NCBI RefSeq assembly: GCF_950023065.1
Contig: NC_088681.1
Coordinates: forward strand, 54,284,836 to 54,348,835
Direction of reading: 5' to 3'
Source: Planococcus citri
Lineage: Eukaryota > Arthropoda > Insecta > Hemiptera > Pseudococcidae
Length of the DNA: 64,000 nt
Positions 22,943-33,579 of the stretch are shown one piece after another. Each line of letters begins with the position of its first letter. The stretch's first letter is position 1. A model generated the notes under the pieces. That model was not told where the DNA came from and searched no databases. It worked only from the letters and a program-made list of their open reading frames with translations. Made by a program: the position numbers and the translations under genes.

Positions 22943-24119
22943 ATTGGTAATATTTGGTAAATTGATAATTTAATAATTATTTGTAGTTAGTTACCAGCAA
23001 TTTGGTTATCTGTGATGAATTTTATTTTGATAATTTTTGACAAAAACCTATCATTATTTCAACGATATATCAAGTTTTGGTAAATACTTCACTGGAGATT
23101 CAGGGCAAATTTTTGGTAAATTACTGGTCATGTTTCGTAAATAACTGGTAATCTTTGATAAATTGTCGCAGCAACTTTTGGCAACATCAGTATTTTGTAG
23201 GCGAATTATTGATCATTTCTTGGTAAATTACTGCTGGCTGAACTACTTACCAGTAATTTTTGGTAAATTACTGGTAATGGTAATTTTTGGTAAATTACTA
23301 GTATTTTCTTGGTATATTACTAATAATTCTTGGTAAATTTTTTGCAATTTTTGGTAAATTTCAGGCCATTTTTAGTAAATTACTGGTAATTTTTGGTAAA
23401 TTACTGGTAATTTTTGGTAAATTACTGGTAATTTTTGGTAAATTACTGGTAATTTTTGGTTAATTACTGGTAATTTTTGGTAAATTACTGATAATTTTTG
23501 GTAAATTACTGGTGATTTTTGGTTAATTACTGGTAATTTTTGGTAAATTACTGGTAACTTTTGGTAAATTACTATTAATAGTAACTTTTGGTAAATTACC
23601 CTGTAATGGTAACTTTTGGTAAATTACCAGTAATGGTAATTTTTGGTAAATTACCGGTAATGTTAATTTTTGGTAATTTACCGGTAATGGTATTTTTTGG
23701 TAAATTAGTGTTAATTTCTTGGTATATTACTAGTAATTCTTGGTAAATTTCTGGTAAATTACTGCTAATTGTAATTTTTGTTGAATTACTGCTTATTGTA
23801 ATTTTTGTTAAATTATGTAGGTACTGCTTATTGTAATTTTTTCATTTTTGTCACAAGTAATTTTTTCTGAAAATGACTACATATTGAAAACTTGGAAAAA
23901 ATCCTGTAGAGTTCCCATCAGTGATATTTCATTATTGAGTCGAAAATTTAAAACTAGACAGCTAAGCAAAGCTTAGCTGCAAAGTGTGCGTAGCTAGCTG
24001 CCTTTTCTACAGCTATAACCGCTATTACATACATATCTAGGTAGTGCATAAGTGACTCAACCATGTCACAGTGATGACTGATGAGAAATAATAATATTTT
24101 CGAAACTCTCATTGCTTCA

Positions 24120-24790
24120 AAATAATAATTTGTTTTTCAGTGTTTTCATATCTTCCAAATTACAATACCTACTTCAGAATAATTTCTAAGCTTGCATTGT
24201 TTCTAAATTAAGAAATTTCTAGTTGTTTTTCGTAGTTTGCATTGTTTTAAAATTTACAACATTTCAAATCAATTTCCCGAATTCCCCATTGCTACAATTT
24301 CATAAAGTTTTCAATAAATTTTCAGAATTTTGCATTGCTGCTGAGTTAGGAAACTTCCAATCAATTTTTAGAATTCACATTGCCTCTAAACGACCAAATT
24401 TTGAATAATTTTTCAGAATTCTTATTGTCTTCAAATTACAAAATTTCAAATTCAATTTTCAAGTTCATATTGACCACAAATTGCAAAACGTTTACTCAAT
24501 TTTTGGAATTCACATTGCCTCTAATTTTTCATATCTTCATAAATATTACATACTACATATTTCATATAATTTTCAAGTTCACATTATCTACAACTTAGGT
24601 ACAGAACTTTTGATCAATTTTTGGAATTTTCAGTGTCTCTAAGTGACAAATTTTCATTTTATTTTTTCAGAATTTTCATTGTCTTCAAATTTATAAAATT
24701 TCCAACCAATTTTCAGAATTTGCCATTGATTCTAAATTATTAAATCTTATAAAATACCTATGTTCAGAATTCGCATTGCCTCTAAATAAC
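24120..24790. repeat. Degenerate about 60-bp tandem repeat
   Basis: Phrases 'tttcagaattc.cattgcctctaaatt' recur about every 55-65 bp, about ten times, with heavy divergence. Two open frames here are shadows of the repeat. Confidence 0.6.
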
Positions 24791-24982
24791 ACAAAAAAAA
24801 TATCGGTAATTTTTACAAAAAAATTTAACTACATATTCAGCACAATAACCGGATCCCATTCAAAAATACATAATATTAAGTATGATCAAATTTGTTTTGA
24901 TTTGAAACCTTTTTTTTTTCTTATATACTCGTATTTTGGGTGTTTATAATTGCAGGATTATTACACCCGTGGATAGAAGGGT

Positions 24983-25255
24983 TTAGATTTGGTTTATTAG
25001 GTTGGTTTTCTTTAGTAGGGTTATAAATTTTTGGATTTCAGAAGGGTTATCTGGGATGGTCATTGAATTTGGGTCTATTTTGAGAGATAGTCTTGTTTGC
25101 TGTAATTTAGGACAGGTGAATAGTAAATGTTGGATGGATGTAGGTTCATTTTCACTGAATTGACAGGGGGGTTTTGGAATTTTTTGATAGAGATGGTTGT
25201 GTGTGATTTTAGAGTGACCTATTCTTAGACAGGTTATAATTATTTCTTCTCTTCT
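24983..25255 (-). mobile_element. C-terminal fragment of a jockey/I-type LINE ORF2
   Basis: One open frame on the minus strand from 25255 to the stop at 24983-24985 encodes CLRIGHSKITHNHLYQK, then PPCQF...PTSIQHLLFTCPKL and a tail. The pattern LR-GH-TH followed by C-x-H-C spaced residues is the conserved end of many non-LTR reverse transcriptase ORFs (R-LRIGHT-LTH ... C ... H-L-CP). The codons are intact over 90 residues. The rest of the element is absent. Confidence 0.75.
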
Positions 25256-25519
25256 GTAATTTTTCTAACTGCTCAGTTACAATAATAATTTTTACTAAAG
25301 CATGATAATAAAAATTACATAAACCATGTTGTTTGAAAATTACTCATTTTAAAGTAATTTTTATATGTACCTATCATAAAAAGTAAAAATCACTCAGTCA
25401 TCTTAAGATGATTTTTACTATACTTACCACGTTATAAGTAGTAAAAAGTATTTGAATAAATGGAATGAAAATTCATTTAGCAAATGAAATCATCATATTT
25501 CATAACTTGATTTTTATAA

Positions 25520-25740
25520 ATTGAAATGAGGGGGTTACATGGTTCAGAATTCATTTTTTTTGCACCAACATCATTGTACTCACTCCAAAGCATTTACCTA
25601 TCCAATATTTCCAACGAAAAATCCGTCACCTATACCTACCTACCTCATGGGGATTCGAACCTGAGTCCCTACAATATTCCTATTCCTACCTAAATGCCCT
25701 AACCACTCGGCCAAGAGTTCACATGGTGGGTTAGGGCATT
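25520..25740 (-). mobile_element. tRNA-derived SINE (Leu/Ser-like head)
   Basis: Read on the minus strand there is an A box TGGCCGAGTGG (25703-25713) and a perfect B box GGTTCGAATCC (25651-25661), 41 bp apart, as in tRNA-Leu or -Ser. The sequence does not fold as a complete tRNA: no acceptor stem or normal anticodon arm could be assigned. An unrelated body continues beyond the B box to about 25520. That fits a SINE better than a tRNA gene; the borders are approximate. Confidence 0.6.
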
Positions 25741-28700
25741 AAAAGAATATATGTATGTATTGTTTGGTAAACGCCCCACTAAACCACTCCCACTTAAAAT
25801 ACACAGCGGGCAGACTGGGGGTATAGCAGGGTACAATGAGCGGCAGGTGTTTTGCAAGTCCCCTTTTCCCTTTTTTAGGATTTATTGCATTAAAATAATG
25901 AACTGAAATTGCAATTACTCAGGAATTACCCATCCGAATTGAATGAAAATTAATCTGTTCCCTCCGCCTTAATGATTCTCAATTGGTGTCCAATAGGTAC
26001 AAAAAACGGTTGGATAGCTTAAGAGAACATTCAGTTCCAATAAAATTTCATTTCTCAAAGCGAAACCAATAGTGTGCTACGCACACTAAAAAGAACTAGT
26101 CCATGATTTGAACCTCTTTTTTTCATCACACCTTAGTACGTTTCATGTTCGAACAAAAACCACCTCTATTTTTTTCCAGGCAAATCAAACCTTCGAAAGG
26201 CATAATTATTCTATTGAAATTTCACACTACTTCTTGCCCCTGTCTCAGAATGACACAGGCTGGAATGTTGAAAAAAAAACAAAAAAATCGTTCGAAAGTG
26301 AAAATTGCAGCCTACCCTTAAAAACTTGATCAAACTAGCTAACGCTGCAGAAGCGAATGCAAAATTAAACTTCGAACACTGGCCAATATTCCCAGAGGTA
26401 CATACTTACGACTCGTCCTACCAGCTAGTCCATACCTATGACGTGCTAACGCTTCGATACCGTTTAATCGAAACGTCAACCGAGCTCCCATCTATGAACT
26501 CATCAACTATAAATACCACCTTATTTGTATCAAGTTGGCAGCGTTTACCTCGTCGTTTCATCTATTTTCCAAAAACCGAAACCCATGATAATTTCCGTTC
26601 ATAAAGCTGTCGATTTGCTAAGTATAATAGGTACTTACAGTTGCGCGACAGAGCAGATTTTAAATTTCAAAGTTTGAGATTTGGAAAAATTGCTCCATTG
26701 CTCCCAGCTCCCTTCCAAAGTTGATAAAAAAAATGATAAGTTTTCATCCAATTGTTTTGTCAGAATGCTATAATTTTAGTACATTGGTCTTCCTTCTATG
26801 GCTCGCGATGCGTTTCAGAACTAAATTGTCAAATTTATTTCGCTCCATTTGAGCTCGATAAATTAGCACCTCGAAGACGAGTAAATTTAAAGCGCGATTT
26901 GCACACGTAGGTAGGTTTAGATTACTTTGTCTAGGCTTTCTACGAGTATATATCTTCTGAAACTTCATCGAAACTCCTGGAACCGTATACGTATCAAACC
27001 CTTGTGAAATTCTTATCTCAATATTTTTATTGGTAATTTCGATTCGACGATGCGAAATACGTCGCGGTATATTGTTTATTGCCTATACTTACCTACTTGG
27101 TATTTGAATGTCATTAATGCCAAAAGGGTTAAGAAACTTGAGAAAACTCGTTTCATTGGAAAACATTTTAGCAAAGTCTTATATAGGTAGGTACAGTACG
27201 TACGTATTCTACTCTCATCGTCGTTATCGAAGCAAAGTAAACAAAGTATTATTTTATTTGGAATCGGTTCGTCTCTTTGATGTGACGAATACCTACCGAG
27301 CACCTATAAACCTACCTATAGCTATATACTTGACTTCGCGGTCAAATACGCAGATACACGTGCTCGTGCTCAACTTATACCTATACGATACTCTCTCGTA
27401 CCTATGTACATATATAAGAGCAGCACAACAGTCATTAGGTATAAGGTAAAGGCGTCTATAATCATATAAATAATAAGAGGAAGAGTCTAAAATTGATTAG
27501 TGACGAGGTAAAGTTTAATTGGAAATTATTCATTTAGCGTTATTCGACGAACATGAAAGTTGACGTTGCTCGCTTAGGTATTGCAGCCCAACCGCCATCG
27601 AATGAACCATTATTAATGAAGTTTGATTTTCAACTCGAGCTATAATGCGATTATACAACACTGGTAACCTTATATGGTGTTTGGCTTCGTGTGTTGAGAA
27701 AAAAAATCATTTAAATATAGATATACGTAGCTAGCTCACTGGTTGGTATTACTATTGAAGGAGAAAGAGGCACAAGCCAGAAAAGGATGGAGAGAATTCA
27801 AAACAAAAGATTAACGTAAAGTATCATGTACACTGTACTTTGTGGTATGAAGTACAACTTGAAGGGTAAAGGAATAAAAAGGTATATCTCGAGTATTACG
27901 GATCTATATTATGTTTTCAAAATATGTATTAAACGATTTGTCGGTTCCTTCAATCTGTATTATTTTATATCTCGAGTCTCGACGTACTGAAAGAAGAAAA
28001 ACAGAATCGATTATCGAATAGTATACGCGTTTTTGAGCTTTTAGCGTTTTTCTGTGGGTACATTTTACAAAGTTGTATACCTAGTATTTTTTTTTTTGTC
28101 GAGTGATATGCAACGTATGAAACATTATGGAAAAAAGGGCATGTAATCTCATCGTTGAATTCACGATTACTTGTATGTACCTACGTTAACTCTTTTTCCA
28201 TTCTTGTTGTCGAATTGAAAAGATGTTTAAATCGTTATCCGCTTTAAATGGATTTGCATCTTTGTGTTATGTTTTTTTCCTTCTAAAAGCCTTTGCCTGA
28301 AGCAAGTGTAGGTAAGATTCGATAAGTAAATGAAATGAAGAAGAGGGATGTTCAATTTTGGGTCAAGGGTAAAATAAAGTGAAAAATTGGAATCAGCCAT
28401 CTAAACCTGGGTTTTTATTTACTGTTCTGTCCTCAAAAATGTCCCAGCTATGTGGAATCCCTCTCCTGGAGAGCTCAACTTGGGGTGAAGGTGAAATCTA
28501 TTGACAAAATCATCGAACGGAACCCAAAAAACCATTCTCGCTTCAATTTTCAAAATTTCTGTTATTGACCCCCCCTCACCCTTCCACCTTTTGGTTTTCG
28601 ATTTTCAGTTTGGGATCGTGGCTAAAATGAGTGACCTAAAAATAACTAAAGGTGATATTTTTCGTGATTTTGTAATCAGTTGATTTTACTGAAATTTTAT
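25741..28700. other. Intergenic sequence, low repeat content
   Basis: Contains many 'taggtacctac' motifs and ordinary AT-rich sequence. No coding exon could be supported. A 99-codon frame at 26305-26604 has no ATG and no convincing splice context. It is a plausible location for Efa6 promoter or 5' exons but nothing shows that directly. Confidence 0.4.
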
Positions 28701-31700
28701 GCAACTTTTGTAGACGAGAAATTTCATGCTCAAAGTATCTTAAATTCGTTGAATTATCAAAAAAAAAATTAATAAAAATAAAAATTCCCTCTAATTGTGT
28801 GAATTACGCTAAAAATCATTCAAAATAGGTCAAAATTTGATAAATCGGTGAAATATCATCAAAATTGGTTGAAAGTCCATAAAATCTTTCAAAAATTGGT
28901 GTAAATGCATGAACATTGCTCAAGGAGAATTTGGATGAATTTTTTGAAGAAATCATTTGAAATGATCGTAAGTTTGATGAAATATTGCTGAAAATTCAAA
29001 TTAAAATTGTTTTAAATTGCTCAAAAGAGTGAAAATTTAATGATTTGGTCTGAATTCTATCGAATTAAATGGGCGAAGGAGAAAGAAATATCACACAGGA
29101 TGAAGAAAATCTACTGTGATATTAGACAGAGAAAAAATGATTCAAAAACATGATTAAACATTACTAAAATTTCTGAAAAACTTGTTACAAATTGCATTAA
29201 TTCGTCGAAATTCCAAAATAAATTGGTCTAATTTTTATTTAAAATTGCATGAAAATTGATTGGTAAAAAATGAAGAATAATATTGAACATATTTTGTGTA
29301 AAATATTCTGAGAATTTGTGAAAATGACGTAGAAGCTTCTAGAAAAGCACAAAATTGGAGTAAAACAATTAAAATTGAAAATGTGAAAAAAATTCTGCAA
29401 AAATTAATCAAAATCGCTCAAAATGTGTTAAATTAAACATATTTGCATGAAAAACGTTGAAAATTGCATGAAAGTGAGAATTTTTGAAAATTTGAAAAAA
29501 TCTTTCAAAGTGAGACTCAAAATTGAGGCAAAGTTTGATCAGTTTTGAGAATCTTGTAAAAGTGGCTGAAAATGACGTAAGAATTCGTCAAAAAGATGGC
29601 CTTTAGTTTGATAAAAGATTATTATAGGTAATTTTATGTAAAATTTTAAAGGGTGCTCCAAAATTGATCAAAATGTATCAGCAATCGATAAATCAGCATA
29701 AGAATAAACTTTGTTGAACCGTAGTCAAAACAATTTTGAAAAGCAGGAAAATGGATAAAAAAAACAAAAGAATTTAATTATGAAAATGTTTGTTGAAAGT
29801 TGCAAAAAAAATATTTAAAAATTGAAACAAAATCGAAGAAACTTGCAAGAAATGCCCAAATGAATTAAATGAGTAATTACTTATAATATGTAATGCAAAA
29901 AATGCAAAAAGATGAAAAAATGTTTGTGAAAATCAGCTTAAATATACCAGAAAATAGTAAGTATAAAAAATTGAAAAAAAATTGAATGAAGTTACTTGTA
30001 ATGAAGTGTCAAAACAAAATGAAAGAAGACAAGCAATTCATAAAAAAATGGAAAAGAAGGAGGGTCATTATGGCCATTTTCGTGCCCCTCGCTACTTCGA
30101 GACTTGAATGACCTTTTCTTATAGGGGATGGTCCCTATTATTAATATCAGGTGATATTTTCCCAGGGGAGCCCATAGGGGGGCTATGGGGTGGCCCCAAA
30201 GTCGAAAATTTCAAAAAATTTTGGAACCACTGCTCGAAAATGTAAAAAATTAAAAGTAGCGAATATATGTTGCTTTAAGGGTAAGCAATGCGGCACGTAA
30301 CGCTTTTTTCATTTTTGACCTTTTTAGGGGTTGTGGTTGGGGTATTTCTATTTTTGAAAATTTTGGAACCCCCTTTTTTGACCCTTCCCGTCGAGCCACC
30401 CTAATGCCCTTTTCATGGTTTATTGCTACTAGTAGTAAGTTCAATTGATATCATTTGCAACCCCCTCACCAACTTGGCTCATACCGAAAAATTCAATTTT
30501 TGACTTTTTTTTGAGGTCCATATTTTGGGAAACCATGGAAAGCTATCGAGGTCCGGTTTGCGGCAAATATGTTGCATTTTACTTCTTAATCGACTGGCAT
30601 GCTTGAATTTTTATTTCAAGTCAATTTTTGACCTCATTGTTGCAGATCACTTTTGGGGGTGGCAAACTTTGAGAACCCCTGAAAAAAGTTCTAAAGTGAA
30701 TTTTTTCAAACTTTGAGCTGAAATGGTCTTAAATACATGGGTTTAACCAATATAATATGCGAATACGATATTTTAATACAATTTAGTCATTTTGACTGAT
30801 ATTTTTTGAAATTTTCGACTTTGGGGCCACCCCACAGTACCCCTATGGGTTCCCCTGGGAAAATATCACCTGATATTAATAATAGGGGCCATCCCCTATA
30901 AGAAAAGGCCATTCAAGTCTCGAAGTAGCGGGGGGCACGAAAATGGCCATAATGACCCTCCTTCTTTGAGACAAACTTGCAAAAATTGAAGAATTTTTTT
31001 TAAAAATGCCAAAACAATTCAAGTAAATAAAAGTGGAGGTCGTTGAAAGTGTCAAAAATTGAAAAACTGAAAAATACACAGAAATGAGAAATTGTTAAGA
31101 AAGGAAAAGATTAATAAAAATTGTCAAAACAAATCGTACAAATTTTTTTAAAAAAGCGAAACGTTGAAGACAAATGCAAGAAAATTGATAATATTTGGTT
31201 AAATTCATGAAAAAGTAACACAACGAATCAGAAACTTGAAAAAAAAAATGATAATGAAAAATTGCAAATAACAGAAATGTGAGTGAGAAATTTTGAGGTA
31301 ACTCAGATGGAGGGGGGGTGTTTGTAATTGCTTGATGACAATGAGAAACCAAGAAATTGATGATTGCATGATTTGAAATAAAAAAATGGTAAAAACTGCC
31401 TAATAAATCAGAAAATTAATGGATTAAAAAATAAGAAAATCTCAACAAAAAAAATGATGAAATTTCTTTGATCAGATAATAAATCAGGAAAAAATTAAAA
31501 TGCCAAAAAGTTGATGAAATTTATTATAAAAGAGTAACACAAGGAATCAAAAAAAAAAAATAATAATAATGCTGAAAAACTGCAAAAAACAAAAAAGCGA
31601 GTATGAAATTTCGAGGTAACTCAGAATTTTTTTGGAGGGGGGGTTATAATTGCTTGGTGCCAATAAGAAACTAAAAAAATTATGATTGCATGGTTTTACA

Positions 31701-32330
31701 TAAAAAATAGTAAAAACTGTCTGATAAATCTGAAAATTAATGGATTAAAAAAAGAAGAAAATTTCAACAAAAAAAAACTGATAAAAAAATTTAAAAATTT
31801 CTGATCAGAAAATAAATCAGGAAGCTGGAAAATTGTCAAATAAAAAAACAAATTGAAAACAGTGATGTAAAGAATAGTAAAAATTGTCGAAGTTGAAAAT
31901 TTTTTTTAAAAAACTCAAAAATGAAAAGTTGCAAAACATGATAAAAAGTTTGATTCATCAGAAAAAAATCACGCAAGCTTCAAAATTCAAAAACATGTGA
32001 GAAAGAAATTATCGTAAAAAACGAAAGCAATTCGGCAAAAAATTTGTAAAAATTGATGAAATGAATCAGAAATTTGGAAACAAAAGTAGAAATAAGGAAT
32101 AAAAAAAAAAAAAATAATTCAACCGATGTAAATGAAAAAAAACTATCATCAAGTTTGAAATGAATCCAAGTCAACTTTCTTGAAAGAATGAAAAAATGAA
32201 AAAAAGTAAGAAAATGTCTAAAAAATTATGATGGCGGAGAAATGAAAACCTTACGAAATTTACTTTGCATTCTGAAAATTTGATTTTTCAGTATGATGCA
32301 TTGAAATTGTCAGAGGTGCGTATTAATAAA
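28700..32330. repeat. A-rich cryptically simple DNA
   Basis: Long tract dominated by degenerate 'aaaattgaaaaa', 'gatgaaat' and 'gcaaaaattg' phrases, without stable period or coding frames. A 915-bp foldback element lies inside it. Confidence 0.7.
30053..30967. mobile_element. Foldback element, 915 bp
   Basis: Arms of at least 120 bp are inverted copies at about 95% identity. They start AAAGAAGGAGGGTCATTATG and include 'ataggggatggtcc' and 'aatatcaggtgatattttccc'. A unique centre of about 650 bp has no protein-coding character. Target duplication was not obvious. Confidence 0.8.
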
Positions 32331-32446
32331 ATGTACGATTTGTCCAACCTCATCAGCCCCATGTCCATTGCCCATTTTGCTGATTGACTCGTATTGTTGT
32401 TACAATTCGACGATTTACAAACCTGCGTTTGGATTTTATGTTACAG

Positions 32447-33579
32447 ATCCGGTGCTGAAAGAGAAAATTCTCACGTACCTGTCTTCGACAACGAATAACG
32501 TGGAAAACGATCCTATCATCGGTGCCATGGGCGAAGCCTCGTTAGCCAACGGTAACGGCGTGCTGTGCAATCGACCGCCGTCTCGAGGTCGTAAAAAAGA
32601 CGTCAGCCAATCGTACTCGGCACCTTTGACCGATATCACCGGCAGCCATCGATACGAAAACGAACCAGTCAGCGTGAGCAGTTCGGCATCGCAGCCCATG
32701 TTCGAAGCTTACGTGATGACCGGCGAACGTGTCCTCAAGCTGACCAAGAACACATCGCTGGTGCCCAAAAGTCAGAAAAAAATCGACAGTTTGAAGAGCC
32801 ACACGAGAAAGAACAACGTACTCGGCCAGAATAACCATAAGGTCAAATCGACACCCTCTAGTCCGGTCGAATCGTCTTATAATTCATCCGATACTAAATC
32901 ATCGTCGGCTAACACGTCTCCGGCATCGTTATCGTCGCTACAGTCTGACTCCAAAGGCGTTAGTACGATTTCCAAGTCGGATGACGATATTCATTACAGC
33001 AAAGAACCCTCAGTGTCGACGAATTCGGTTCAGGTGGACGACGACGAGCTGACGTCGTCTTTACGTACATTATTAGATACGGGTTCGGACGGAGCGACCG
33101 GAACGGGCAGCAAAACGGAAGATAAACGAGCCTTGTGGACTCGTAGTACGCCTAAACATACGGCTGAGGCGTCTTCGTCGACGATAGGCTCGTCCGAAAA
33201 TGGATCTTCGCAGCATTCCATCTCGCCTCCGTCTCCGACTTCGGTATCGTCTTCGGTGATGTCGTCCATGTCGTCGTCGACCGATCGCAAACGTCACCCT
33301 GTGATTAACTCGAATAACAATAGCATCGATTTAAGCCAATTGGAAGCCCTGTCCAATATATCTAGTCCCGATTACCAAGAGGAGACGTCCGATATGTTGA
33401 ATTCGCACGATATTGGTATGGAAGTTACCGATCCTAGTGATAGCGATTCTACCCTGCTGGTCAGCGAGCCGAAAATACGCAAGTTGAATAAATGCGTCGG
33501 CAACGACGGGCCGGATCCGGTCGGCGGTATGTGTTCCAAGTATCTGACCAACGAGAAGAATCATCGAGTTGTTGTACAG
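32447..33579 (+). CDS. Efa6: Efa6 exon: long Ser-rich N-terminal region
   Basis: Acceptor ttatgttacag, donor CAG|gtatgt; begins with two bases of a split codon and encodes 377 residues. Composition is Ser/Thr/Asp-rich and disordered. GC content and codon use stand out from the surrounding AT-rich DNA. An ATG at 32527 in strong context (gccATGG) could serve as an internal start. Codons 85-101 (FEAYVMTGERVLKLTKN) form the only ordered-looking motif. Confidence 0.88.

Larger units (their letters stand above)
20515..23870. repeat. GGTAAATTACT-type degenerate satellite field, with two insertions
   Basis: A roughly 20-bp phrase 'ttttggtaaattactggtaa' is tandemly repeated. It is most regular at 23370-23560 and degenerates outward to 20515 and 23870. 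The field is interrupted by a hAT-like MITE (20831-21430) and a palindrome (21556-22942), both of which duplicated satellite sequence at their borders. Confidence 0.8.

Noticed and set aside
23370..23560. Regularly spaced repeats resembling a CRISPR array
   Set aside because: No unique spacers of constant length; it is a simple tandem satellite in a eukaryotic genome.
26305..26604. 99-codon frame considered as an Efa6 5' exon
   Set aside because: No ATG, no convincing donor, and no family similarity.
32368..32446. In-frame extension of the first visible Efa6 exon
   Set aside because: No ATG in frame, and a good acceptor lies at 32446; the extension is intronic read-through.
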